This document shows positions 43,593 to 55,791 of a DNA stretch of 64,000 bases, piece by piece; position 1 is the stretch's first letter, and every line of letters begins with the position of its first letter. Where the stretch lies: assembly GCA_047967505.1 (NCBI GenBank), contig CM106540.1. The stretch is one strand, 5' to 3'. Source of the stretch: Dipteris shenzhenensis (lineage: Eukaryota > Polypodiophyta > Polypodiopsida > Gleicheniales). A program made the position numbers and the translations under genes. The notes under the pieces were generated by a model. That model had not been told where the DNA came from. It was given only the letters and a program-made list of their open reading frames with translations, and searched no databases.

Positions 43593-44689
43593 TTTACCCA
43601 GGGCACCTGCCCGTTCCGTCACATTTTAGGACCTATTCAGGAGTCCATCATGCTCTTGAAAACGTTAACCCTCCTCACCAAGCTTCCCCACAGTCTCTCA
43701 AGCAGCAAGTCTTCTAATCTTGGACATCAAGTGATCAATGTCTCGTCTTCTTCTTGAGGCATTGAACCAGTTTATAGGTGTATTGGCGATGGGGGGAAGT
43801 AGAAACTCTTTGGGAGGTAGAAATTCCTTTGAAGGCAGAAGCTCAGTCATCCACATCTCCTCCTCTTATTCCTCTTTCTTGATACCCTTTGGAATTAAAG
43901 ATGGCAATGCCCATGCAGATGGAAGCCACACACATGGAGATGCAGCAAGGCAGAAAAGCCAAAGATAGGGAACAATAAGAGTGTTTGGCAGTAGGAGCCC
44001 TACAATAGCGGACCCACCTTGTGCTTCGCACCATCTTGGGCCTCGTCTCAGGAGCAGGTTGGGGGAGGGCCTGATTAGATGTCCTGCTGGTAGAGTACCG
44101 CCTGCCAGCACTTGTTCTTCCTGCTTTCGCCTGGTTGGTTAGCCAGCTGGCCATACTTATGCCGAATAAACTACCCCCATGGCCTGCTACTTTAATGTCT
44201 GCTTCTCTTCACTGTGCAACAAATAGGCCCTTTGTCTCTTAAATGTAGGCTCACACGTGGAAATTCAAGTCAGCACTGCATCATGTAGGTGAAGCTGATA
44301 GTGTTCTTGGTTGTAGCGTTAGTATAGGAGGCCAACAAGCCTGTTCACCCTGCAGCTCTCACAGGAACTACTTGTTTGGTATACCCGAATCAACTTATCT
44401 GGTTTGACTGCATAACAGAAAGCGGCCTATCTTAATGCTTCATTTGTGCATGCACCATGAGTAACATGCAATAGTTGTCACAGATGGTAAACATAAAATG
44501 TTATCTATCAGATAAGCTGTGTTTGTGATGTGACAAAGGGCATCTGGTAAGAATAGATTGGTCAGTACCAATATTGGGTGTTGGGTTCTTTGGGCCTGGG
44601 TTTCGCAAGAGTGATTTTCACAATTTTAGCTCTAGTTTCTCATGTCTGAACTCAACTCATGCAACTAAATTAACACTTTTTCAGTTTTC
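43593..44689. other. Unassigned
   Basis: Overlapping ORFs of about 80-100 codons on both strands at 43738-44154, unrecognised. A minus-strand one (44154-43843) has one hydrophobic segment. The plus-strand one repeats 'SRNSLGGRNSFEGRSS'. Nothing supports a gene model. Confidence 0.3.
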
Positions 44690-45632
44690 CTCATCATGCA
44701 AGCAGTGTTTTTCTTGCTGAGCTTGTCTGGTCATGCTTTTGTTTCTGGCTACTTGAACTGTGCTGTCTGTTTTCACTTGAAATTAATGGAGACACTAGCT
44801 AGCCCTGTCTGTGAGAGTTTTGCATTCAGGGAAGTGAGGGAAAGGTTGAAGGTTCAAACAAAAAGTGACAGGTCTGGTCACTTTTGAGAGAGTGGTACCA
44901 TCAGACAGCCTACGATGAAGTTGGATGTAGAACCTTTAACGTAGTATGTCCTCCCAATATATCTATTTGGTAGGCCTGCAAGCCACACATATCTTGTTGA
45001 GATTTGCTTAATATGAACAGAATCGAGATCAACTTAAAAATTGCCAAGTATACCACTTCCATTGCAAAGGCAAGTTATGCAGAAATTGTACAGGGTCTAC
45101 AGGTGTATTCACTATCTAGTCATAGCGTTTTTTCTTTCCCTACTCTGGAGTTGAGTACACTGTGTGCTTCCTACGTCTAGTTTCTGACACACCTGTCATT
45201 TGTATCACATTCTGGGCGTAAGCCTGCCCAAGGGGTATTGAGACCTATCATGAATCAGGAGGGATTTGCTTACGATAATGTGCAGACTTTTTTCTCTCGT
45301 ATTATTAGCCTATGGTTTGAATTATGCACCAGGAAATAATTTTATAGTTTTCAGTATCCTTTAGCGATGGTGTTTTTGAGGAAGTGTCTTTTTTCAGCAT
45401 TTTACCCGCTTCCCTGGTCATATTGTGCAATTATTATATCTTTCACTGAGCGGATATATGCACATGAGGCTTTGTTTTTGTTTTTTGTGGCTGCCTGAAC
45501 TATAGTCTGTTCTCATTTGTACATAATGCAAGCACCAGCTAGCCCCCTGTCTGTCAAAGCTTTACTTTCAGGGAAGTGCGAGAAGGTTGAAGGTGCAAAA
45601 GAAAAGTGACAGGTTTGGTCACCTCACCATGA
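44690..45632. repeat. Diverged duplicated segment, two copies about 740 bp apart
   Basis: 44790-44890 and 45525-45632 share CTAGC(TA)GCCC(C)TGTCTGT, TTTCAGGGAAGTG.GAG and AAAAGTGACAGGT(C/T)TGGTCAC. The preceding 100 bp (TTTTGTTT..TGGCT..CTGAACT) are also related. Probably an old duplication; no coding function seen. Confidence 0.6.
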
Positions 45633-46264
45633 CCTTTTAAGTCATCAGTCATGGACTAAACCCTTGGACATCTAGGAATGAACAAAGCAGATCTCTCTTA
45701 GCTCAGTCAATGTTATTTGCTGTAGGATTATTCACTGTGTCTCAGAGATTGCTGCGAAATGTTTGAGATCATATCTAGTCCAAATAGAGTTATTCGAAAG
45801 GCCCCTAAACCATCCACAATTCATCAAGATTAGAGAATTGGGATCAAACTGGAAGTCCAAAAGTTGTTAAATGTTGTATATCACTACTATTGCAATGGAA
45901 TCTGTGTACAAACCCTGGAAACAGATGCAGCAGAGGTTTAAAATTGTATTCAAAAGTCTCTATATCATGCCCCCTGCCCCCCTTCCCCAAAGGGGAAAAA
46001 AAGGTACTAGATATTGTGTAGAGGCACTTACAACGCCTGGCACACATCTCGTTTATGTGAAACTCAGCCAAGAAGTGTATACAAGAGCTACCATGGATCA
46101 AGGAAGCCCTGTTTGTTGTTGTGGTTTCCTCCTTTGTATTTTTCAGCAGGGATTGAATCACTGCTAGGGCTGCTGGTATGTATGTGATTGTAAAAAGTGC
46201 ATATTCAAGTAGACAGTTTGGTATGCAACGATCGTTGAAAATTTGAGTTATGGCCCACATTTGG
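45633..46264. other. Unassigned
   Basis: Only ORFs of unknown relevance (46260-45844 minus, 45871-46167 plus). A C-run/G-run feature is at about 45970-46000. It flanks the copia fragment and could be its decayed remainder. Confidence 0.3.
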
Positions 46265-47643
46265 CAACTAGCGCAGGAGCTGCTGACTTACATGACCTAT
46301 AGCAATTGTCATTTGTCTCTCAATCTCCCTCTGCTTGCAGAATGCTATGAACTTCTTACCAACATATTTTCCAGCTTTGTCAGTGCAAAGAGTCTTCAAT
46401 TGGTGCCTGCTCTTCCGATACACCTTTGCCTGACTTTTCTCTTAGAAAGTACACCCACACCTTTCAGCTATAGTCATCTGTGAATACAGACAGCCACCAT
46501 AGGTTCTTGTGGACATGTGCCCGCAAAGTCAGATTGAACCAGCCCTAAGGGTGCGGTGCTTCTCTTCTAGCTTTGTGGAAAGTGCTCCCGATGCTGCTTG
46601 CCCTCAAGGCAAGCTGTGTAGAGAGAAGAACGTGCCACAATGTGCTTGCTGAAACCTGATTACGAGCAAAGAATACATTTAACTGCCACAGACTAGCGTC
46701 CGTGATCCCTCGAGCCACTATGTCATTGCTCTGGCGATTTCTGACTCGAACCTGCTTATCATCAAAATCCACCTTCATGTTTTTTCTCGATCATGGCAGA
46801 AATTGAAGTAGATTCTTTCAAGAGTTGGCATGTAACAAAACATCAGATAAAGTTTTACACACCATCATGGTAGAGAAAGGAATAAAACCTCTCTCTTTTA
46901 TTGATGGTAACAACCAACTCATTGAGGTATAAGTTTGAGTCACTGGAACCACTCCTTTTGTCAAGTTATACGGTGAGTAGTCCTGCTGTTGATGTACGAT
47001 GGATCCTCCAAGGTAGATACAAAGTGCCAACCTCTGCGAAGCTCGTCTTTCAAGATGTTGATTTGACTCTTCCTTTGGTTTGTCGGAGTAGACTCAAACT
47101 TCTTTGCATTGTCTATTTGCTTCTGAAGTCCTTGACATAATGCCCAAGCTTATGATACCGCTTACTATTGGGAATCCACCTCATTGTCGACTGCAGCCAA
47201 CTCTCTTCGACCTTTGTGATATGAGCTGACCTTGGATCTCTGCTAATATGACATAGAGAGAGACTATGAGGATGAATATTGACTATACGAGTCAGACTTT
47301 GGGTCTTGTATTGGTCTCGGAGGATATCCCATGCTTTTGCCTTTGCAGTTGTAGCCGTCTAGATAAGTGGTATCCCGCTGATCGCTTCTATCACCCTGAT
47401 TAATAACTAATGATGTGCATCCTTCTACTCCTCGTCTGACATCTCACTATCATCATCTTCATAGTTGAGGATCTTCTTCTTTGGAGTAGTAGAAGTAGAG
47501 GCAAGAGCCTTCTCCTTGGCAATCGCCACCTTCCATAGTAGTTTCTTGGGTATAAACTGTATCTTGAACTTCCATAAAGGATAGTTCGTTTCATCAAGTT
47601 TTCTTGCTTCTCTGAAGTTCAAATCTTGAAGAGACAGTGCCAT
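46265..47643 (-). pseudogene. Copia gag-integrase fragment, heavily decayed
   Basis: Minus-strand 'MALSLQDLNFREARKLDETNYPLWKFKIQ' (47643) is a copia gag start, then an acidic 'DDDSEMSDEE'. A CCHC knuckle with its Cys residues replaced ('KRYHKLGHYVKDF') follows near 47150. GAG-pre-integrase is seen as 'VDFDDKQVRVRNRQSNDIVARGI' (46778). Integrase core pieces are 'FTDDYS.KVWVYFLR' (about 46470) and 'LKTLCTDKAGKYVGKKFIAFCKQREIERQ' (about 46380-46300). No LTR, RT or primer-binding site found. The strand agrees with the copia copy at 11633-15110, but the sequence is different. Confidence 0.75.
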
Positions 47644-50600
47644 ACCTACTTTGCATGGATCTTCAAGATAGAAGAATAGAGAAGAGAGGAGTTGGCTTTC
47701 AGAACTTGACTAGTTCATGGTGTGTGAGCTTTCTATCCTTCACAGTTCAATGTGTAAACAACGATCCAATGTAGGACTCCCACAAATTGTAGGAAACATT
47801 GCACCACGAGGCCTCTTGCTTTGTGTACCTCAAGGAGAGGTCTTAGATTAGGCTAAGGTAGGCAAGAACACAATGGTCATATGTTACAAAATTTACGGTT
47901 GGGAATTTGACAGCCATAACATCGTGGAGTATGGTGAGATCATTTTTGCCATACCTTCTTCCAATTGGGCATTGTGAGCTTTAGTTTCTTAATCTAATAC
48001 CACATCTACTCCATATTCATCTATGATGGTAATGGTCTCTTCTTGGTCATTGTCCCATTCATCGCCCATCATGAAAATTTTTGCCCACAAGCCTTTAGAC
48101 TCTTCATCCTAATTGGGTGGCGTTGGTTGTACAATTTTGGTACTTACCTTTGGCAGTAATGGGCTTTGAGTTTCACAATTATCAATTGTAGCAAGAGCTT
48201 GTATCCAATTTTTTAGATCATTGAATGCTATAGGTTGTGTAGGGTTTTGCAAGAGAGGTTTGCTAGAGGTAGTAGTGAAGATATGTGATACAAGTTTTGG
48301 GGATCCATTAGTTGGCCATTGAAGCTCCTCAAGGCCTGACAGACTCAAGGAGGGATATGACTCAAACCTATCCGTAGCAGTCGTCCTTGATTTAGTTTTA
48401 CCCAACATCTTGTGTGAGAGATCGGTGTGAGTTTGAGAAGCGTACAGTTACAGGCAATTCTCTTCACAAAACACATATCCACTTGCTTGGCAATTCATTT
48501 AATTCATATGTTCATTTTTTGAAATTTCAAGCTCTTTAAATTAGGATGTTTGCCAAAAGAATGCATATGTTTTCCAATTGTTCAGTTAGTTGGCTAGGGT
48601 CTAGTATTTGAGGGTGGACCCCCATATGAAGGGGATAGAGGCATTAGTGTCCCAAAAGCTAAGACGTATCTTGTATGAGAAAACTCACTGCGAGAACTCA
48701 AGTCCCCATGTTGCCAACTAGTTCCAACGAAGCCACCTTCTCCATGCCATTTTGGGCACAAATTCCCACGTTTGAAGTAGGCTCCTCCTTCACCTGTAAA
48801 GAAACTTTTTCCTTTCATCCTTATTAATTTTCCCTCGTCAAATTGGTCACCTTTTCCTAAACCTTTAGTCCATTTTTGAACCCTACACTCTCCTTGTATT
48901 TGTACAACCTCATGGAATAGTTATCTTTGAATGCCCTTTGTAATGAGATCTCTTACAGATCCTCACTCATATACACTTGACTTCTCCCTTCAATGGAATA
49001 TGTCTCGAGGTCTTATGCTTTTGCAAACATATTGGCTATTCTAGAGCTAACAAAATGCAAGAAAGGCGACTAGTACCTCAATATATGAAAGAGAAAGTAA
49101 TCGAGAACATTTTGGCACTATTGTTAGGGAGAGTGTGACGAAGTAATGAGTGAAATGCAAGTGAAGAATTTATATTGCATGGAACTACTAGGAGTGCAAT
49201 ACTTTTTCCCATCTAACAAATCAAGGTAGTGCCAAATTCATGTTTCAAAGCTCATTTTCTAAAAAAATTGAGAGAGTATGAAAAGTTCAAAAACCTTATA
49301 AAAGTCAACAAAATTGACCTTGAATGTTTCGCTAACTTATGCCTACACTCTTCAGTGGTCACGTTGTTAAAATTTCTACTGTGAAAACTTGATATTTTTG
49401 CATCAAAGTGCCATGTAGTATTGTATGGATTGTGGTGATATGCAAGATAACAAACTAGAGTAAAATCAAAATCTAGAATTCCTATATGAAGCTTGGTTAG
49501 GTGAGTCTATTAAAAGTTATCAAGGGACCAAGTAGGCAGTTTGGTGCAAGTGCCATGCCTCCTTGGGAGATTCATCCCTTTGGCAAAAGTTGGGTTCACG
49601 AGATGAACTTGGGGTTTTTTGTGAAAGTGAGTGCATAGAATACTTGTCCAATGCTCATGTGTGGGTCAAATCCAAGAACACAAGAAATGTCAAACCCACA
49701 TCCATGTCTATATATGGAAGCCATTGATCCCTCTTATGTATTTTACGCAGGCTAAAAGGGCAAAAAGGACTTGAAGGAGTATCTAAAGACTTGTTTGCGA
49801 GAAGAAGACTATAGTATAGTAAGATCTCTCCCTAGCCTTTTTTAAATGGATTATGAAGGGAAAATAGTGAAATGAGAGAAAGTTTCAGCGTTCAAATCAT
49901 CTTTCGAAAAACCACTTTCCACCCAAGGTTTAATCTAAGGCCTATAAGTGCACAAAGGTACAAGGCAATGCAAGTGTGCATGCTTACACAATTTTTGGAC
50001 AAAAAGTTTCCCAAATACTAGAGCTCAAGTCATGGACTTTTGAGCTAGAGTCCTTGACCTAATTTTCACCTAACCTTAAAATCCTACAGCTATGCATGCC
50101 TATGTTCTAATGTCATGCATTTATGCACCTAACACAAAATCAAAAGGTAGTATTGCAGAGCTCAAGTACTTGAATTTGAGCTTGAGTACCATTTGTAGTA
50201 TTGAGCAGAATGAGCTAAGTGACATAAAAGGTTTTTGAGTGTTTAAGGCAGAGTGAGTGTGTAGAAAAACAAACCCCAACATCGGCAAGGGTACCAATCT
50301 TAAAAGCAATAAACTTAGATTGAGCCTTGATACTATTTACCAATAAGGTAAGAGCAAGGCAAAAAGGGACAATCTATGGCACAACTTCTACGATTGTCAC
50401 TCCTAGACCTTTCAACTCGATTGCCTTCCAAGGCTTTGAAAAGCTAAGTAAAAGCAATACGAGAATTCATAACTCAATGAACATGATACAAAATGAGGAA
50501 TCCATGACATTTTAGAATGGAGAGGATGCGAAAAGGAAAAGCAAAATGAATAATTTGGAAATAGATTTCATTGCTTTTATTTATAGAAGAGGGAGTATCC

Positions 50601-51113
50601 TTGATGTTCATAACAAATGTTGTACTCCTAGCTATTTGGTATCCATCTCTTTTTTCTCTTCACATAGACATGTCTTTTCGCTCACCCATAGGCTATTTGA
50701 TGAGTCTCATGGCTTGGGATCCTTGACATACTGTATTGTGGGGTCTGTAATCCCTAGTAATGCTTAGTCATCCTCTATTAACAATAGTTTAGTAGCATAA
50801 CAGGACATAAAAGTGACCTTTTGAGGTTTTGGAAAAAAAAGCACAACTTGTTGTAGATGTGTTTTTTGGTGATTTTCTCTCTTGAGCTTAAGGTAGACTC
50901 ATACGACTATTTTCTAGAAATATAAGGAGCATCAAAAACTATAACAGATGATTTTAATGAGAGAATATTTTTTACAAAGTGTTAATAAGCATATCAAACA
51001 CGCAAGAGTGAGAAAACTTTGTTAAAAAATCATTTTGTCAAGATTGATTTAGAAACTAACAGTAGTGGGTAGCCTAGCGGGTCGCATTGGATAGATAAGC
51101 ATCTTTACACACT
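47644..51113. other. Unassigned 3.5 kb, few ORFs
   Basis: One minus-strand ORF of 99 residues (48408-48109: 'MLGKTKSRTTATDRFESYPSLSLSG', then 'LKNWIQALATIDNCETQ') could be gag-like, and the same frame continues acidic after a stop. Otherwise AT-rich, with no gene, RNA or repeat I recognise. Confidence 0.35.
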
Positions 51114-51118
51114 ACACA
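51114..51118. repeat. Gypsy target-site duplication, left (ACACA)
   Basis: Five bases immediately before the TGTCAC LTR start, repeated at 55787-55791 after ...GTTACA. Confidence 0.8.
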
Positions 51119-51849
51119 TGTCACATGCACCCTTGAGCTTGGGTGCAATGTCACACACTTGCTACATCGACAAGTGTGTAATAGCTCCCAAATAGGAGAT
51201 TTTGTCGTATGTTGGGATTCCTTTGTGAGCCCTTGACCAGGGACAGTTAGACACAAGCTACATAAGTCAGTCTCTCAGTCTTAGGTTAAGTCAGACAGTC
51301 AGTCTTGTTCACTAGTACCAACTGTAGAACAATAGGTACTCAGTGTTTTCATCTTAGGTTAGGTTAGGTCTCAGTCATAGCCTAGGATAGGAGCCCTAGA
51401 GGTTCTCCCAAAGGCTGACCTAATGGACCAGAGGTAAGCAAGCAAGGCAGCCTGCAAAGGCTTTCCACAAAGCTCATTGGAAAATGAGCCAGGGAAGGGC
51501 TTTTTATACATTGTCAGTCTCAGTGCTAAGGTCTTAGTATTAGTCGGCGTCGCCTCTTAAGTCTTTGGGTCTGTAATACATATGCATAGGGTACTATTCA
51601 AAAGCTCATTTTTGTGCTCTCTCAAAGAGTGTTATTTGTATTTTTCAGTTCTCTAACTATAAAGCCAATTCTCCCCTGATTGGAAGAGGGGGCCCTTAGT
51701 GGATACAGGGACCCAATCGATTGTCGACTCGATTCTCTCTCTACCCTTATCTCTTTTCTCTCTCTTTGGTGCATAATGCTAATTCCTCGCTAAAGGTTTA
51801 AAGAAGGTCTTGCTGGGATTACACGGTCAGATTATCATTGCATATATTA
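51119..51849 (+). repeat. Gypsy 5' LTR, internally deleted
   Basis: Begins TGTCACATG. Comparable with the 3' LTR throughout except for about 490 bp missing between 51506 and 51511, which in the 3' LTR holds the TATA box. The end is about 51849; a few bases there differ from the 3' LTR. Confidence 0.88.
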
Positions 51850-51940
51850 TATTAGTATTAAAGCTTCGGTTTGTATCCAGCTTGACTACCGCGAGTGCAT
51901 GGTTGTGTTGAGATCCGAAAAGGACACACAATCAAGCGCC

Positions 51941-53440
51941 ATGGAAGGCTCGGGAAAAGATGTCAACTTTGAAGACTATGAAGAGGAGAAAGACTACCAG
52001 AAAGATACGCTTCCATCAAGTGCTCAAGAAATGATGGCGAATCTATTGGAGTAGAATCGGGTCCTCTTATAGCAACTCGAAGAACATTCATCCCAGCTAG
52101 AAAAAAACAGAAGACGGTTGGATCAGACAAAATGACATCTTGAAGAAAAATAAGTAGAAAAGTCGTTGGAAGAAAGAGGAGCTGCGGATTTTGAAAAACT
52201 TCTCTTATTCATGCGTGAGGAGCGCAAGAATGAGGAGGCATTGCGACGCAAAGCTCACACAGATAGAGAGGCAACAAAATCTAGATCGAGAGGTGATGCT
52301 TCTCCAACACAAATAAATGTTAGTCACTATGCATGTAAGTTTGAGCGCAGCAGCAGTCACTGCCATAGCTTCATCATCAAGAAAGGTAACACCACTCACC
52401 GGGTCACACCAAGTTTTGTTAAGTATGATGGTAAGTGTGACCATTCAACTACTCTTCAGTTTATTCATTAGTTCGTTGCTCATTTTACGTTAGTGCGGAT
52501 TCAAGATGAGAAAGATGAAGTCCACCTAGCAGCCTTCATCTTACCGATAAGGCAGTTACCTGGTGGCAACATTGGGCTAGTAAGCATACTGACCCAACAA
52601 CTTTTAAGATGATTTTCGTTTGGTTAATGTTTGTTACCGATCTCAAAGCTTGTTCTCTACTGCCATAGTATATGCTTAACTTGGAGGATGAGTTTTCTTG
52701 TCTCTCCCAAAATGGTTCTTTTGTATTGTCTTACAGTAACAAAGTCATTAGACTAGCACAACGGTTGGGCGTGTTCCTGCGATAGCGTCAACCTCGTTAA
52801 GTAAAAGTCCAGAAACCTTAAGGAATCGAATGCATAAGGGACATTCGTGTTCAAGCACCTCCTCGACAGAAAATGGTGCTCTCCATGGGATTGAATAGAC
52901 TAGATTGCCTTTATATCCAACAAAACATGAAAGAAGCAATTCATTCAGAGATTGGACATCAACATTCATTTTTTCATCCGAAACTTTGACTCGTCGGAGC
53001 GGGTGTTGACTCGCCTAGAATCAAGAAATGATGTTGAACGGGGGAAAGCCCAAGTAGGTCCAGAAGGATTCCAAAGCCCCTCAGTAGTCAATCAACACAG
53101 CGGGTAAGGATCAGAAGGAGAACCAATACCAAAGAAAGATAGCTAGGCTTTTGGTCAGAAGGAGTCCTGGCTCTAGTTGAGAAGGTTAAAGCGGGCATTA
53201 CGAGAGGTTATCTGCAGCTCGATGAACAGAAGTTGTACTACCAAGAACATTGTTTCTTTCATTGCCACCACATCGTTGGGCACGGCAAGAAGGATTGTCC
53301 TAAGTGGCTTGCTCAAAAGGCTACAAAACCATCTACTTCGTCTGTTGCCGATATATTGGTTCTTCTAGCCCCATCTCTAGCCTCAGCTACAAATGCTATC
53401 TTTCCTGATTTGAACGCCATTCCCTTGGTCATCTTTTAAG
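51941..53440 (+). pseudogene. Gypsy gag with long coiled coil, broken
   Basis: ATG at 51941 begins 'MEGSGKDVNFEDYEEEKDYQ'. A charged coiled-coil stretch ('SSQLEKNRRRLDQTK', 'SLEERGAADFEKLLLFMREERKNEEAL') runs to 52300. Then come 'PSFVKYDGKCDHSTTLQFIH' and, after stops, 'AVTWWQHWA' (about 52550), typical of the gypsy capsid. A degenerate knuckle 'CHHIVGHGKKDCPKW' follows (about 53260-53310). At least eight stops are present. Confidence 0.75.
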
Positions 53441-53505
53441 ATAAGAAGGAGAGCGACCTCTCAAATCAAAAGAAGGCTCTGATTTAAGCATATGGCACAA
53501 CTAAT

Positions 53506-54530
53506 ATGCATAAGTTCATTGTCTTGTTTGATATGAAGAGTTCAGAAGATGCCATCTCCGCTCAACTTGCCAAAACAATGGGGTGCACTTTCGTGACTCA
53601 TGAGCTTGCAATAGACGGGTTCACATTCGGCTTGCGCACATACATTACACATAAGGCCATGCATTTTACTTTTATAGTTCAGGTCCTTTTTACGCGGGAT
53701 TTTATACTGACACCTTTGATGAGGTGCAACATGATCCTTGGGATTCAGTGGATTCGTGAGCATGTATTGACGCCCGATTGGCGGTAGGACACCTTCACGA
53801 TTGTGGAAGGTGTACCTGAGCTCACAGTGATACGCTGTGATCGGAGCATACCAAGGATTTTGTTAATATCTCATATCCTAGCAGATTATGCCGTCCGCAA
53901 GGGTGCAATGTGTGCACTTGTTTATGCCCAGTGCTAGATGACTTTAGTTCAAGCCACTCCTTCCATGGGGCAAGCAATGGTGGATCTACTTTAGGAGTTT
54001 CACGACATTATGCTTCGAGATGATCTGCCACCTCAACTACCTCCACACAGACCAAAAGACCATTCCATCGATTTGATTCCGGACTCCACATCTCCAAGTA
54101 AGTTTCCTTACCAACTTTCCAAGTCTATGGAGGGGGAGCTAGAGCAGTAGTTGTCTCAGTTATTGCGCGTAGGGTTTATTAGACCGTCATCTTTACCATT
54201 CACAGCATGTATTTTGTTTGTGGCAAAGAAGGATAAGTTCGCACGGTTATGTGTAGACTACAGAGCACTCAATAAGCTTATAATAAGTAACAAGTTCCCA
54301 ATGTCCGGCATCGAGTATATCTTGGAAAGACTCAATGGTGCAAAGTTTTTTTCAAAAAATCGATCTCAAGAGTGGCTATCCCCAAGTCCATATTTTTGAA
54401 GCTGACATCCCAAAGATGACTTTCCGCATAGAGTGAGCTCATCATGAGTTCATCGTCATGCAATTTGGTCTGAAGAATGCACCACCCATGTTTAACAAGA
54501 TGATGTCTCGGGTACTACTTTGAGGCAATG
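53506..54530 (+). pseudogene. Gypsy protease-RT, truncated
   Basis: Protease-like 'MHKFIVLFDMKSSEDAISAQLAKTMG' and 'RCNMILGIQWI' (53506-53787); the usual D-T/S-G is replaced by 'FDMKSS'. After a stop, RT: 'LLRVGFIRPSSLPFTACILFVAKKD', 'LCVDYRALNKLIISNKFPM', 'ILERLNGAKFFSK' (54151-54360), frameshift, 'HEFIVMQFGLKNAPPMFNKMMSRVLL' (about 54445-54525). The chain ends there, before the YLDD active site. Confidence 0.88.
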
Positions 54531-54559
54531 AACCTACGGCCAAGTTAACAAGGAGGGAA

Positions 54560-55786
54560 TGTCACATGGACCCGTGCACTTGGGTGCAATATGACACACT
54601 GACTACATCGACAAGTGCATAATAGCTCCCTAATAGGAGATTTTGTCGTATGATTTGTGAGCCTTGTCCAGGGACCACAGTCAGGCACAAGCTACATATA
54701 AGTCAGTCTCTCAGCCTTAGGTCAAGTCAGATAGTCAGTCTTGTTCAGTAGTATCCACTGGAGAACAATAGGTAGTTAGTGTTTCCATCTTAGGTTAGGT
54801 TAGGTTAGGCCTAGGTCATAGCCTAGGATAGGAGCCCCAGAGGGGTCCCCAAATGCTAACCAAATGGACCAGAGGTAAAGGACAAGAGGTAAGCAGGCAA
54901 GGTAGACTGCAAAGGCTGCCACAAAGCTCCTTGGCAAATGACCCAGGGAATGGATTTTTATTGGCTAAGGGGACAACAACCACTCAGTTGTAGCTGATTG
55001 CTCAGTCGGCCCAGCCAGACTGGTAGGCTGGCTCCTCAGCCCCTATAAATAGGGCTCTTGCTGCAGTCTCTTTTCTCATTTAGCAATGTAGCCTTCAGTC
55101 CTTTGATAGCCTTTCTCCAGCCACTTGTGTGTAGTCCCAATCACTTTCCAAGTTAGCCCTGATTAGCCTCAGTCTTTGGCCCTCAGTTTAGCCTATCTAG
55201 AAGGTGTATACGCAGCACCACAATTGAGGATTTGGACCAAGCGACAGACGGAGAAAGGTTAGGGTATTGTTTCATCATCTCTTTATAGTTCTATTTACAA
55301 ATTTTCACAACTCACATCTTAGCTCTATATTTTAGTCATATCTCAACACTATTTTAGAATCTATTACTCTTAGCTTCCACTTTCTTACTCAAGCAGTTAC
55401 CCTGGATGCCGGTAAACAGCACATGCCTCTTCCTTGGCTTACATAAGTGTCCTATATTGTCAGTGCGGACATCATTAAGGTCTTGGTATTAGTCGGCGTT
55501 GCCTCTCAGCTCTTTGGGTTTGCAATAGGTGTGCACAATGTACTCTTCAAAAGCATGTTTCCATTTTTTCTCAAAGAGTGTTATTTGTATCTTTCAGTTC
55601 TCCAAGTAAAAAACCAATTCTCCTCTGATTGTGGAAGGGAGCTCTCAGTGGGTACAAGGACCCAATAAGTTTTTGACTCCATCCTCTGTCTATCCTTATC
55701 TTTTTTCTTATAATGCTAATTCCTCGCTAAAGGTTTAAAGAAGGTCTTGCTGTGATTACAAGATCAGATTATCATTGCATGTTACA
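54560..55786 (+). repeat. Gypsy 3' LTR, full length
   Basis: 1227 bp, TGTCACATGG...GTTACA. It holds a TATA box (CTATAAATA, 55042-55050) and repeated TTAGG units around 54785-54815. Confidence 0.9.
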
Positions 55787-55791
55787 ACACA
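55787..55791. repeat. Gypsy target-site duplication, right (ACACA)
   Basis: Matches 51114-51118. Confidence 0.8.

Larger units (their letters stand above)
51119..55786 (+). mobile_element. Ty3/gypsy retrotransposon with deleted pol
   Basis: Complete ends (TGT...ACA), a 5-bp duplication (ACACA), two LTRs, gag, protease and part of RT; a polypurine tract AGGAGGGAA (54551-54559) immediately precedes the 3' LTR. The pol frame stops in mid-RT at about 54530, and RNase H and integrase are absent. Non-autonomous. Confidence 0.93.

Noticed and set aside
43738-44154. Overlapping plus and minus ORFs of about 80-100 codons
   Set aside because: Each is open in both strands with no motif or splice support; cannot tell coding strand.
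54785-54815. Telomere-like TTAGG repeats
   Set aside because: Only three or four units, within an LTR present also at 51360; the plant telomere is TTTAGGG.
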